From: Porticoccaceae bacterium
Lineage (GTDB): Bacteria > Pseudomonadota > Gammaproteobacteria > Pseudomonadales > Porticoccaceae
Direction of reading: 5' to 3'
NCBI GenBank assembly: GCA_023228865.1
Contig: JALOAH010000042.1
Location: 1 to 39,453, forward strand
DNA: 39,453 nucleotides
Below the pieces are notes generated by a model, which did not search any database, was not told the DNA's origin, and saw only the letters and a program-made list of their open reading frames with translations. How positions within the stretch are numbered: position 1 is the first letter of the stretch; each line of letters begins with the position of its first letter. The translations under genes were made by a program, and so were the position numbers. This document shows, piece after piece, positions 20,628 through 29,949 of this stretch.

Positions 20628-21764
20628 CTAGAGATTCCAGGTGTTTGAGGTTTCCAGGAAAAACTGACCCATATTATACAGATGCAGCGCCATGAACGAC
20701 CGGCCTGCGACATCCCCGGCCCCATCGAATGTATCGTAATTAGCTAATGGCCTGCCATGTAGCGGCGCCCAAACGCCGGGCAGCGTGCCGCGAAAATTAT
20801 TCGGCTCGTGAATGAAGATTTCGGACAGATACAACCCGCCGTCGGACGGATTGGGATAGATCAGTCCCGATGAACCGATATCTGCCGAAGAGGTCCCGCT
20901 TTTAACCCCGTCCACATGTTTGCCGACTGCAATTGAGGATCCCAGTTGCGTATAGCTGCGGGCACAGTAATGCCCAGTAATTGATGTTGAGATTATGTTG
21001 ACTTTTTGGAACGAGCTGCCAGAAAACGCTGCCGAAGTTCCCGCAATCAAGATAGTATTGAACTGGTCGCCCGATTTACGCGACATGAAGTCACCGAAAA
21101 ATAAAGCACAGGCACTAGTGCCTATCGCACTGTCTACCACATTCACCCACAGAATTAAATGACGATCGGTGACCGCCGCGACCCAGTCCCGCACGACTGA
21201 AGTTGCCACCGAGCTTTTAGCTGCATAGAGACCGCCCGATTCTTGAATCGACGTAGGAAACTGGCCGCTGCCGCTGCTGATTCCGGTCATTGCCTCGTAT
21301 CCCACTACGCGGGCGCCGTAAGCCGTACCTGTATCGTCAAGCCGCAGGTATCGCTGATTGCCGCCGCCCATTCGGTACGCGGCCAGGTTGGTTCCGTTGT
21401 AGGGCTTGGTCCAGCCGGCCGGGGCTTTTTTAGCGGTGATCGACGCGCCCGTCGCCGGCGTGACGGCAGCGCCATCGACGGCAAAGGTAAACGTATCGGT
21501 GTCTGGCACCGTGGTAATATAAACCTCGCCGTTGTACTCGGCCTGGTCGGCGCCGGCAATGAGCAGGCAATCGCCTACAATATAGCCATGCCCGACGCAC
21601 GTCGCCGTCGCCGTTGATCCTGACCGCGATAGTGCGCTTATCGTCTTCGGGTTTATGCCGTCGATCAAAATGGCATCCAGCAGTTCGATTAGCTTTCCCG
21701 CTTGGCCGGTCAGTCCGGGCGCACCGGTATCGGTGCTTTTGAATATTTTTACGTTGGTGCTCAT
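20628..21764 (-). CDS. Minor tail protein
   Basis: This 378-residue protein directly follows the tape measure. The N-terminal part (INPKTISALSRSGSTATATC, then GYIVGDCLLIAGADQAEYNG and TFTFAVDGAAVTPATGASIT) is a small beta-barrel of the type found in phage virion proteins. The larger C-terminal part (YLRLDDTGTAYGARVVGYEA, ...YLSEIFIHEP...) is of unknown fold. Structural role from position and beta-rich composition. Overlap with the tape-measure start is four bases. Confidence 0.6.
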   Translation of the reverse strand: MSTNVKIFKSTDTGAPGLTGQAGKLIELLDAILIDGINPKTISALSRSGSTATATCVGHGYIVGDCLLIAGADQAEYNGEVYITTVPDTDTFTFAVDGAAVTPATGASITAKKAPAGWTKPYNGTNLAAYRMGGGNQRYLRLDDTGTAYGARVVGYEAMTGISSGSGQFPTSIQESGGLYAAKSSVATSVVRDWVAAVTDRHLILWVNVVDSAIGTSACALFFGDFMSRKSGDQFNTILIAGTSAAFSGSSFQKVNIISTSITGHYCARSYTQLGSSIAVGKHVDGVKSGTSSADIGSSGLIYPNPSDGGLYLSEIFIHEPNNFRGTLPGVWAPLHGRPLANYDTFDGAGDVAGRSFMALHLYNMGQFFLETSNTWNL

Positions 21765-24700
21765 TTAATAATTACCTTGTTTCTGGATTGCCAGTTGGCC
21801 GCGCGCGTGGCGTCGGCGTTGCTGTTTGCGATCTTGTCCGCGGACTCGGACGCCGCCTGGCGGTTATTGACGACAATCGCCTCGGTATGCGCTCTCTGGT
21901 CGGCCCGCAGCCGTTCCACCTCGGCCCGCAGCGCGCGCAGTTCGGCAATCAGCGCCTGGTCGGTTTCGCCGTCCTGCCGGCGGGCCTGGGCAGCGGTCAG
22001 CACGCGCTCGCCCTTGTGCAGTTCCGCGCGGTAGCCGTCGAACGGCACGTAGTCCAAGCCGGTGGCGTGCGAGCCGTGCAGCTTCTCTTGCTGGATATAC
22101 TGGCCGGCTTCCGCGTAGATCGACGTTTTGTCGCGGCCCGAGTTGAACTGATCCCGTATCCAGTGTGATTCAAACTCAGTCAGCGTTCGGCCCAAGGCCG
22201 TGGATGCGGCTTGCATCCCCTGCTCGATCATTTTCACGAGGCTATCGTCGGGCAATGCCGCCATTAGCTGATCGTGTCTCGTTTGATAGGCGGCTTGTTC
22301 CCGCTCATATATCGCAATCAGTGTTTTATCGAGCGATTGCAGTTCGCGTATGGCTTTATCTTGTAGCGCCAGTGTTTCGCGCTTGTATGTCGCCTCGTCC
22401 ATGCCATTGATTCCGGATAGGCCGGATAGCGCGCCGGTCACATTATCGAATATGTCCGTGTAGTTTTGGCTTGATGCATAAAAGCCGCGGGCTTGCGCCA
22501 GGTACGCGTCGGCCGACGCGGTAATGCCGGCCAGCGCGTCCTTGTCGCCGGCTCTGGCCATGGCGAGTTGCGTGCTGTATTGCGCCTGAGCTTCGGCGAG
22601 CTTCTGCGCGTTCGTTAGTGGCGATTTGTCCGATAGTTTCAGGTTATCGATATAATCGCGGATGCGTTTTACCGATTCCTCGACTTTGCCCAACGCTTCA
22701 AGCTCAGCGCTATAGCGATTCATCACGGCCGTGTTGATTTCGCCGATGACGCTTATTTTGTCGGCGTTGTTCGATGTTGCCGCGAGCTGCTTGTACAGGT
22801 TGTCGATAATGCTTTGCTGCCACGCAGGACCCACGGTCGACGCAGCTCCTCCCAGACTGACAATATTCGAACCGATGCTTCCACGAACGCTTTGCAGGCT
22901 GCGCGAGAAGGCGATGAAGCTTTGAATGAGATCGCGCAATTTTTTCTCGGCTTCCTCGATAGCCGAGTAATACTGATCGGCGCCCTCGGCCAGTTTAATC
23001 AGCAATGCATACTGCTCGGCGTATTTCGGGTTCGTCTGGTCCAGGCCCGCGACAAGCTTGACGTATTCCTCGCGCGATCTGGCAATCGTGTTGATCGTCG
23101 ACTGCGGGAACAGTTCGGCCAGCTGCACTTGGAGCGATGCGACCAGGCGGCGCTGTTTCGCGTCATCGTCGGCGAACTTGTCGAATGCCTGGGCGAACGC
23201 TTCTTGAAACGCTTTTAACCCGCCAGATGCCTGAACGATGGCATCACTGACCGCGATGGCATCGCCGGCGATAGTGACGCCGGATTGCGCAAGCGCGTCG
23301 TTAACGAGCGCGATTTCAGCGACAATTCGCGTCGTCGTTTCCAGCAATCCTTCGCCGAGTTTCTGGTATTGCCCCAGTATTTCGCCGAACACGGCATCCG
23401 CCATTGTGTCCAGTGACGCGCTTATTACATCGTTGAGCTTTTTCGCGGCGTCCTCTCCAGACAAGCCGTGCAGTTCCACTTTCATGGCCGGAACAACATA
23501 GGCCTCGACTTTTTGTTTGGTGTCATGCCCCAATTGCTCGGCCAACCCATACATGGTTTGCCCCATGCCCTTAAACACGCGCGTCAATGCGTCCTGCGTC
23601 GCTTCATCCAGCGCCATTTGCTGCTCACTGTAGCTTTTCTTAGTTGAGAACCAGCTTTTCTTTTTCGTCTCGATAGTCGCATATTGATAGCCAGCAATGT
23701 CGCCACCATTCATGATATCCATCAGGCTGGTCGGGTTTGAGCCGATACCGCTGCCGGTAACTGAGCGCGTGGTCTTGCCGAACAAGCCTCCGATCACGAA
23801 ATCCTCGATGCCGCTGATCAGGCCGCCGATGACAGGCAGTTTTTTGGCAAACTCAGCCATCAACCCAAGCGGCCCGCCAATGGTCAGATTGAGCGCTTGC
23901 ATATCGACCGCATATTTAGCCTTGCCATCAATCGTTGGCACAGCGATGCCTCCCTCCTGAAACAGCCGGGTGATGACGTCGGTGATGCCTGACTTCAGGT
24001 TATAGATACCCTGGTCGATGCTTCTTAATGTGGCATATTCCTTGGCATGAATGTCTTGCAGTAGCTCATAGGTATTATTGACTGATGCGGATTTAGCCTC
24101 AGAATCGCCCAATACCGTGCCTGTGCTGGATGAAACAGTCGGCGCAGATACACTGCCGCCACCGCTAAAATCGAATCCGCCAGCGCCGGCCGCCGACATA
24201 ATGCCGGCCACCAACGTTCCCATGGCCGCGATACGGGCGAAAGCCGTGTAAGGGTCGCCCGTGCCCTGCGTCAGCATCGCCGCTGCGGCCTTCGCCGCCA
24301 AGCCGCCCAGCACGACCAGGTTCATGGCCTTGGCTTCCTCGGAGTTCTGATCGAACATTTTTGACGAAGCGCCGGCGACCTGCATGATGCCGTCGATGGA
24401 GGCGTCGATATTGGCCTGCTTTAGTCTTGCCTCTTCTTTGGCAAACGTAACGACATTTTTCTGATAGTTTTTATTCTCTTTGTCGAGTTCATTCAGCGAT
24501 TGTTTTTCACGCAGCGTGCTGAGTGCCTGCGTGTTTTCCTGCAGTGCGCTTACCATGTTGGAGAAAGCGCCGGACAGCGCATTGACACCACCCAGGGCGC
24601 CGTCGAACACGGCCGACGACACGGCGCCCATGTCCGCCATTTTTCCGGCCGCCTTATCCAGTGAGCTTGCATAATCATCCAGCGCGGCACGCGCATCGTC

Positions 24701-26701
24701 GGTTTGTCTTTTGGTTTTCTCGAAAGCGGCATTTTTGTCGAACTGCTCGAGCAGCGGCCTCGATTGCTCGGGGCTTAATCCACCAGCCTGCAGTGTTACG
24801 GCGTAGTATTCGCGCGCAGATAACGTTAACTGATTGTGTTTGTCGATCAGCGTATCCATCTCGCTCTTTGCTTTATCATGACGAGTCTTTTGCGCTTCAA
24901 GGGCTTTATTAGCATCCCATAACGACATCGCCATAGCGGACTGAGCCGCGCTCATGCCTTTGGCGGCCAAAGTGGCTGCGTAATAATCGCGCGCCGATAA
25001 TGTGAGCTTCAGATGCTGTTCGTGCAATGCATCCATTTCAGCCTTTATGCCTTTGGCTGTCGCTTCAGCATCCTTTATCGCTTTTTTCTGCGCATCACTC
25101 AGCGTAGATTTTTCGCCCGCAAGGCCGGCGATGGCTTTTGATTCTTTGCCCGCAGCTTCAGCGGCTTTTTTGCTGCTGAGCTCATAAGCAATGCTGCTCA
25201 CGATGTTGTCATCGATCGCAGCCTTCTCGGCCAGGTGCGCGGCTTTCAGGTCATCTAGTGCGCCGAGATTGCCGCTCATGACCGCTTTCATGACATTCCA
25301 GCCGTAGGTCACGTTCTCGATGCCCTGCAGAATCGCGCCCAGCGTCGCCGTCGCGACAATACGCACGGTCTGGAACGATCGTAACCACGTGCCGATTTCC
25401 CAGCCGACCAAAGCCGCCAAGCCAATATTGACCAAGTTAATCGGGTTCAGCAGCATTTTCAGGCTGCTTGCAAACGTCACCGTGGCCGCCGTCTGTGCGG
25501 CCGTCGCGGCTGTTACCGCAGCAGTTTGCGCGGTTTGAGCGGCCAGCAGGACGTTGAGTTGATTGGTCAGGCCCATGCGCGCGCCCATTGAGAGATTACC
25601 GGCCAATGTCGCTTGCGTTGCGGCAATCTCGGCTTGCGTCGCAGCCAGACGGGCAGTGGTTAACGCAACGGTGCGTTCCAGATCCATGGCCAACGCGGCC
25701 GCATGTGCGCGCTCAACGGTGATAGCGGCGTATTTCGCCGCAGTGTACTGGCCGATGCTGATCAGCATTTGACCCGCGAACACGGTCGCCGCCACCTTGC
25801 CCAGCGTAACGATAGCATCGATCAGTGGCGCCAGATTATCGGCCAGGATGTTAACCTGCTCGGCCAATCCGGCCGTCGCGCCAGAACCGGCATCGGCAGC
25901 CAGCACATACTGGCCCCATTGGGTTTTTACGTTTTCGAATGCGGCGCCCACCGTCAGCGGCAATTTTTTATACTCGGCATCGATAACAGCCGCCTGGCTC
26001 ATGATGGCGCGAATGACCTTACCAGATGTCAACTGCCCATCTTCAGCCATCTTACGTAATTCTCCGACATTAACACCAATACCAGCGGCAAGCGCGTAAG
26101 CCAGCCTTGAGCCGTTCTCCATGATGCTGTTGAACTCATCGCCACGCAAAACGCCGGACGCCATCGCTTGAGATAACTGCCGTATAACGGACGATGCCTC
26201 GCCCGCGCTAGTACCGGATATGCTTAGCGATTTGGCGATCAACTCTGTCAATGCCGCCGTATCCCTGGCCGTCCCGCCCATCGCTTCCATACTCTTATTG
26301 ACGCGCGAAAACATCGAGGCATTAGCCTCGAAAGATGTGCCAGTACGCATGGAGATAGCAACGAGCTCTTTTTGCGATTCTAGATAATCCTGCGTAGTTG
26401 ATGTTGCCACCTTCAGCCGACTATCAATTAGCTTCATTTCATCGGCAATCCTAACTAGGCTTGTTATCGATGCCTGAGCGGCTAACAATGACAATCCACC
26501 TGCAACTGCACCGACGGCGCCATTGACGCTGAATAGTGATGCCTTCACTTTATCCCAAGCGCTGGCTGTCTGGGACGCGGTGCGCCGCGCCGATCCGTTG
26601 AGATCGCGTAACGCTTGATCTGTCAGTCTCGTTGCTCTGATGGCCCCGGACGCATCACCCGTGATAATCAGGCCTGTCGTGTAGTTTTTTCCCGCCATCA
26701 A
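21761..26701 (-). CDS. Tape measure protein
   Basis: This 1646-residue protein is the longest gene of the genome. A tape-measure domain near the N-terminus (TSLVRIADEMKLIDSRLKVA, SMFSRVNKSMEAMGGTARDT, MASGVLRGDEFNSIMENGSR) is followed by very long helices. Several hydrophobic segments occur (for example LSLLAAQASI, KVAATVFAGQMLISIGQ, LVAGIMSAAGAGGF). Two repeated LTLSAR(D/E)YYAxTL modules lie around residues 575 and 635. These proteins set tail length and help DNA enter the host. Length scales with tail length, so a tail of about 1650 residues of helix is implied. It is preceded by the frameshifted chaperone, as usual. Confidence 0.9.
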   Translation of the reverse strand: MMAGKNYTTGLIITGDASGAIRATRLTDQALRDLNGSARRTASQTASAWDKVKASLFSVNGAVGAVAGGLSLLAAQASITSLVRIADEMKLIDSRLKVATSTTQDYLESQKELVAISMRTGTSFEANASMFSRVNKSMEAMGGTARDTAALTELIAKSLSISGTSAGEASSVIRQLSQAMASGVLRGDEFNSIMENGSRLAYALAAGIGVNVGELRKMAEDGQLTSGKVIRAIMSQAAVIDAEYKKLPLTVGAAFENVKTQWGQYVLAADAGSGATAGLAEQVNILADNLAPLIDAIVTLGKVAATVFAGQMLISIGQYTAAKYAAITVERAHAAALAMDLERTVALTTARLAATQAEIAATQATLAGNLSMGARMGLTNQLNVLLAAQTAQTAAVTAATAAQTAATVTFASSLKMLLNPINLVNIGLAALVGWEIGTWLRSFQTVRIVATATLGAILQGIENVTYGWNVMKAVMSGNLGALDDLKAAHLAEKAAIDDNIVSSIAYELSSKKAAEAAGKESKAIAGLAGEKSTLSDAQKKAIKDAEATAKGIKAEMDALHEQHLKLTLSARDYYAATLAAKGMSAAQSAMAMSLWDANKALEAQKTRHDKAKSEMDTLIDKHNQLTLSAREYYAVTLQAGGLSPEQSRPLLEQFDKNAAFEKTKRQTDDARAALDDYASSLDKAAGKMADMGAVSSAVFDGALGGVNALSGAFSNMVSALQENTQALSTLREKQSLNELDKENKNYQKNVVTFAKEEARLKQANIDASIDGIMQVAGASSKMFDQNSEEAKAMNLVVLGGLAAKAAAAMLTQGTGDPYTAFARIAAMGTLVAGIMSAAGAGGFDFSGGGSVSAPTVSSSTGTVLGDSEAKSASVNNTYELLQDIHAKEYATLRSIDQGIYNLKSGITDVITRLFQEGGIAVPTIDGKAKYAVDMQALNLTIGGPLGLMAEFAKKLPVIGGLISGIEDFVIGGLFGKTTRSVTGSGIGSNPTSLMDIMNGGDIAGYQYATIETKKKSWFSTKKSYSEQQMALDEATQDALTRVFKGMGQTMYGLAEQLGHDTKQKVEAYVVPAMKVELHGLSGEDAAKKLNDVISASLDTMADAVFGEILGQYQKLGEGLLETTTRIVAEIALVNDALAQSGVTIAGDAIAVSDAIVQASGGLKAFQEAFAQAFDKFADDDAKQRRLVASLQVQLAELFPQSTINTIARSREEYVKLVAGLDQTNPKYAEQYALLIKLAEGADQYYSAIEEAEKKLRDLIQSFIAFSRSLQSVRGSIGSNIVSLGGAASTVGPAWQQSIIDNLYKQLAATSNNADKISVIGEINTAVMNRYSAELEALGKVEESVKRIRDYIDNLKLSDKSPLTNAQKLAEAQAQYSTQLAMARAGDKDALAGITASADAYLAQARGFYASSQNYTDIFDNVTGALSGLSGINGMDEATYKRETLALQDKAIRELQSLDKTLIAIYEREQAAYQTRHDQLMAALPDDSLVKMIEQGMQAASTALGRTLTEFESHWIRDQFNSGRDKTSIYAEAGQYIQQEKLHGSHATGLDYVPFDGYRAELHKGERVLTAAQARRQDGETDQALIAELRALRAEVERLRADQRAHTEAIVVNNRQAASESADKIANSNADATRAANWQSRNKVIIK

Positions 26702-26710
26702 TGATCCTGT

Positions 26711-27022
26711 TTATTTTTTTGGGCTGTGAAATTCGAGAAAGATGCCGTCCATGGCCTGCATGATGTCGATCCAGGTGTCCAGGTCATCCAGCTGCTCGAC
26801 GCGGTACCAGTAATACGTGATTTCCGACAACGGGATGGCGCCGATCACCATGCCCGCTGGCCGGCTGAAGGACAGCCGGCCAAAGGCCTGGATGAACGCC
26901 ATGTCCTCGACATCGATGTCGGGCGCCTCGTCGAGCGGCGTCTTCTTGCCGAACTTGCGAAGTTTTTCGTAAAAATCAACGCGGCCAGCGTGTTTTAAGC
27001 GCCAGGCGTAGGCGTCGGTGAC
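26711..27022 (-). CDS. Frameshift extension of the tail assembly chaperone (T part)
   Basis: Reading the -1 frame from the slippery site continues as VTDAYAWRLKHAGRVDFYEK, then a KKTPLDEAPDIDVEDMAFIQ segment and AFGRLSFSRPAGMVIG. It stops near 26711 and adds 103 residues to the first 121 residues of the upstream gene, giving a 224-residue fusion. In lambda the gpG/gpGT pair has the same layout and guides tape-measure wrapping. The independent ATG at 26902 could only make a fragment. The fusion product is the sensible reading. Confidence 0.75.
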   Translation of the reverse strand, partial: VTDAYAWRLKHAGRVDFYEKLRKFGKKTPLDEAPDIDVEDMAFIQAFGRLSFSRPAGMVIGAIPLSEITYYWYRVEQLDDLDTWIDIMQAMDGIFLEFHSPKK

Positions 27023-27384
27023 TTTTTTACCAGCTCCTCTTTTTCTTCCAGGAGGAACTCGCTCAAATCGTTGGCGACTTCGGCCACGAATTCGCGCGCA
27101 TCGATGTCGTTTGTCAGCAAGTCGACGGCATTGGCTTCGGTGAACGGCACGCCGCCTGGAAAATTCTCCCAGCCGACCAGGACTGTGCCGGCATAGGCCT
27201 CGGCCATGAGCGCATCTTCCTGCTCGACGGTCAGCTTGTTCAGGTCCTGGTTTCGCTTGAAGTTTTGGCGCAGCTTTTTGAATTTTGCCCGGAAGTCGTG
27301 GTTATTGGCACGAGCGATTTCCAGCGTGACGCCGTGATAGTCTTTTTTAACGGTTTCCGTTTTCTTTGTGATGATTAACGCCAT
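26995..27384 (-). CDS. Tail assembly chaperone (G part)
   Basis: This 129-residue protein is mainly helical and acidic (FRAKFKKLRQNFKRNQDLNK, VEQEDALMAEAYAGTVLVGW) and ends in KKSPTPTPGA at 26995. It precedes the tape measure by the usual distance. Its last codons contain the slippery heptamer, and the longer -1 product begins from it. Size and position match lambda gpG-like chaperones, which keep the tape measure soluble during tail assembly. Confidence 0.75.
   Translation of the reverse strand: MALIITKKTETVKKDYHGVTLEIARANNHDFRAKFKKLRQNFKRNQDLNKLTVEQEDALMAEAYAGTVLVGWENFPGGVPFTEANAVDLLTNDIDAREFVAEVANDLSEFLLEEKEELVKKSPTPTPGA
27022..27028 (-). promoter_or_regulatory. Programmed -1 ribosomal frameshift site
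   Basis: On the minus strand the frame reads GTA AAA AAG, giving the classic slippery heptamer A AAA AAG at 27028-27022. The shifted frame stays open into the T part. The zero frame stops 9 codons later. Confidence 0.8.
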
Positions 27385-27400
27385 GTTAATTCCTTAGCAA

Positions 27401-27422
27401 TAAAAAGGGCGCCGTAGCGCCC
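27401..27422 (-). terminator. Terminator/attenuator after the tail-tube gene
   Basis: On the minus strand GGGCGC-TACG-GCGCCC (27422-27407) is followed by TTTTT. It lies between the tail tube and chaperone genes, so it probably lowers expression of everything downstream in the late operon. Confidence 0.85.
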
Positions 27423-27442
27423 GGATAATGGATAAAGCCGGA

Positions 27443-28618
27443 TTACACCAGCTTGTAAATGCGGATCGTGCGACCTAAGGTCGCGTCTTTTTTGGCCATA
27501 CCAGCCGGCGACAGCTTGGTCAATGCGCCACGGCCAGAGCCGGCTGCGTCGTCGAACGTCAGTTGCACGGCCGGCAGGTCGATCGCGTAGCCCTTGCCGT
27601 TGCTGTCGCGGACGAAATAGGCGATGGCGACCGGCGTTTGCGCCAGTTTCTTGGCGTGGAAGTCGAAATTGGCATCCTCCAGGTAGATATCCATACTGAT
27701 GTCAACTTTCAACCCGGTCGGCTTCTGGTCGCGCGGTGCCAGATAGCCCAGGCTGTTTACCGGAATGATGCCGTTATCCAGTTTGACGCTCAGGCTTTCT
27801 ATCGAATAGCTGGCCTGGACGTTGTCAACCAGTATCAGACCCAGATCGGCGGTCGCATTCAGTGAGTCTTCGGTGCCGCCGGAGTTGATTGTGCGGGCAT
27901 CGGTAAGCGGCGTGGCTGGCACTTCGTAATCAGTTCCGGCCATCGTGAACGCAACGGTGGCAATATCGCCGTATTTTAAATCCAGGGACAGCCCGCCGAC
28001 GCGCATGCCTCGGTAGGTCAGGGATTTGTCGGTCAGATCCAGGAAGTCCTTGGCAATCGTGAACGAGGCATCGGTCGTGCCCCAGTCGATATAATCGGGC
28101 CGCGTAACTACTTCATCACCGCTGCCGGTTTCATCGGTCATATCGCCCGGTCCTACATACGTCAATTCCAGCGCCCCTACAGCGGTCAGGCGTACCACGG
28201 TATTGTTCTCGGCGTTGGCGAAACCGGACAGAACAACCATGTCGCCGACAGAAAATCCATCAGTGACAAAGCTGCCCGATGCCTGGGTGATGGTTTTTAG
28301 GGTGGCATCGATAACCAGCGCCGAGGCCACGCTGGATTTAGTTCCGCCCCAGGCGCCGCGCATGGCGGCGGCAATGAAATCCTGATGGCAGGTGCTGGGG
28401 CACAGTTCGGCGTTGATGTCCTTGCCGACATCGAGGCCGACAATGCGCTGGCCGGTCGGTTGCGCGTCGGCGCGGATCTCTGCAGATTCCTTGGTTTGCG
28501 GTGTGCCGGACAGATTTTCGGTGGTAATGCGCATCTCGGTCATGTCGCCGGCTGGCGTGGTGCCAAGCGTGACTTCTTTGATATAGGACAGCCGGACGCG
28601 TTCGGATGATTGGGGCAT
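27443..28618 (-). CDS. Major tail tube protein
   Basis: This is a 391-residue protein. The N-terminus (VRLSYIKEVTLGTTPAGDMT, EMRITTENLSGTPQTKESAE, IRADAQPTGQRIVGLDVGKD) matches the conserved beginning of siphophage tube proteins of the Phage_tube_2 type. An inserted beta domain follows (GSFVTDGFSVGDMVVLSGFA). The C-terminal half keeps the tube-fold strands (LDNGIIPVNSLGYLAPRDQK). It polymerises to the tail tube. It lies between the tail-terminator gene and the chaperone, and a terminator follows it. Confidence 0.8.
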   Translation of the reverse strand: MPQSSERVRLSYIKEVTLGTTPAGDMTEMRITTENLSGTPQTKESAEIRADAQPTGQRIVGLDVGKDINAELCPSTCHQDFIAAAMRGAWGGTKSSVASALVIDATLKTITQASGSFVTDGFSVGDMVVLSGFANAENNTVVRLTAVGALELTYVGPGDMTDETGSGDEVVTRPDYIDWGTTDASFTIAKDFLDLTDKSLTYRGMRVGGLSLDLKYGDIATVAFTMAGTDYEVPATPLTDARTINSGGTEDSLNATADLGLILVDNVQASYSIESLSVKLDNGIIPVNSLGYLAPRDQKPTGLKVDISMDIYLEDANFDFHAKKLAQTPVAIAYFVRDSNGKGYAIDLPAVQLTFDDAAGSGRGALTKLSPAGMAKKDATLGRTIRIYKLV

Positions 28619-28627
28619 GATGACTCC

Positions 28628-29389
28628 TTAGATGTAGTGTGATTTGTAGGCGACTGAAAAAACGTCCCGCCAGAGTACGACTGACCCGACGAGGCCCGCG
28701 ACATTGCTGCCGACGCGCTCGGTGCGGGTTGCGCCGGAACCCGGCACGGCATTGATGATTTTTTGATAGACGGCATCGCGCAGCGCGTTGATGCCATAAA
28801 CCCCGGACACTGGCATTTGCGCGACCAGAAGGCCGACGAATTGCACCGCGACCATTTGGCTGACGGCATTCATGGCCCGGTTTTCGCTAGCCTGTTCATC
28901 GACCGGGTACAGATAATAAGCCGGCGTGGCCTGCAGCAAACTGGCCATGTGCGTGACATGCACTTCCATGGCCGCCTCGTAGCGCTTGATGTCGTTGTGC
29001 CAGGTCACGGCCTGGTCGGCGATGTCGATGCCGCCGGCAACACCCGCGCCCTTGTAGCCAATCAACGCCGCTCGCACGGCATCGACCGTCGTGATGATGT
29101 CGGCCAGGGTTTCGGCCTGAATCGAGATCATGAAAATGTCGGTCGAGGTGATGATGTAGCCGTCCACGTCCTTGCGCTGGCTGCCGGTCTGCTCGTAGGT
29201 GACGGACGGATAAACGGGCGTGGCCGGCAGGTGATACGGGTAAACGCGGTTGCTGACGGCCGGGCCGATCAGGCCGGCCAGCAGGGCCGAGGTATCGACA
29301 TCGGAACTGGTCACGCGCTCGGGCTGGATGACCTGCGCGATGCCTGGCACGGCACCAACGGCGGCAACGTAATAAGATAAATCGATCAT
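28628..29389 (-). CDS. Tail completion/terminator protein, apparently two fused domains
   Basis: This is a 253-residue protein. Residues 1-130 (RVYPYHLPATPVYPSVTYEQ, RKDVDGYIITSTDIFMISIQ) resemble DUF3168-type tail completion proteins. The second half (AVQFVGLLVAQMPVSGVYGI, RTERVGSNVAGLVGSVVLWR and DVFSVAYKSHYI) resembles the C-terminal part of siphophage tail terminators, with the ERxGxxV...WRDxF ending. Such domains are usually on separate genes. A fusion is my inference. It overlaps the previous gene as ATGA, in the expected connector position. Confidence 0.6.
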   Translation of the reverse strand: MIDLSYYVAAVGAVPGIAQVIQPERVTSSDVDTSALLAGLIGPAVSNRVYPYHLPATPVYPSVTYEQTGSQRKDVDGYIITSTDIFMISIQAETLADIITTVDAVRAALIGYKGAGVAGGIDIADQAVTWHNDIKRYEAAMEVHVTHMASLLQATPAYYLYPVDEQASENRAMNAVSQMVAVQFVGLLVAQMPVSGVYGINALRDAVYQKIINAVPGSGATRTERVGSNVAGLVGSVVLWRDVFSVAYKSHYI

Positions 29390-29949
29390 CGCTGAATCCT
29401 GGCCAAATAATCGCGAACGCCGGTGTAAAACAGCCCTTCAACCTGGGATGCCGACTGTTCGTGAGTTTTTTTCATGAAGGGCATGGGACGCATGCCGGGA
29501 TGGTTGATTTTTCGGGCAAACAGGCCTTTGCCGTCTGCCAGGATCATGGACTTGTCACCGCGCAGCCCTTGCGCTTTCAAGAACTGATGCACCCGGCTTT
29601 CCTTGCGCGGCAGGATCACGTGGGGCTTTGCGCCGCCTTCGGTAATGTTTGCCAGGCGGCCTTTGTATTGTCCTTTGATTTTGCGGTTTGGACCTACGAC
29701 AACGGCCAGCGTGGCGCCGGCGCGACTCAGACCCAATCGGCTCATGGCCGACTTTGACAACTGACGGCGGCCAACGGCGGCTTTCAGATCGCCGGTTTCC
29801 TCTGGCGCATTGCCCTTCATCAGCTTGACATCGAGCGTTGCCACTTTGGCAATACCGGCCCGCACGGCTTTTATTTTCAGTTCTCCGGACAGCGTATTCA
29901 GCTGCTGTTGAATGGTTGCCGTATCCAGATCGATATTGATGTTGATCAT
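29386..29949 (-). CDS. HK97 gp10-like tail-completion protein
   Basis: This is a 187-residue basic protein. LNTLSGELKIKAVRAGIAKV, NAPEETGDLKAAVGRRQLSK and RPMPFMKKTHEQSASQVEGL follow the HK97 gp10 pattern (helix, then ETGxLrxS, then a C-terminal PFxxxAxE-like helix). The start at 29949 is preferred to 29964 because GGAGCG stands upstream of it and because it overlaps the previous stop. It joins the head connector to the tail. Confidence 0.75.
   Translation of the reverse strand: MININIDLDTATIQQQLNTLSGELKIKAVRAGIAKVATLDVKLMKGNAPEETGDLKAAVGRRQLSKSAMSRLGLSRAGATLAVVVGPNRKIKGQYKGRLANITEGGAKPHVILPRKESRVHQFLKAQGLRGDKSMILADGKGLFARKINHPGMRPMPFMKKTHEQSASQVEGLFYTGVRDYLARIQR

Noticed and set aside
28763..29380. 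Long plus-strand ORFs opposite late genes (also 19379-19957 and 33574-34528)
   Set aside because: These are antisense shadows of clearly recognised tail and head genes. They lack ribosome sites and any family pattern.
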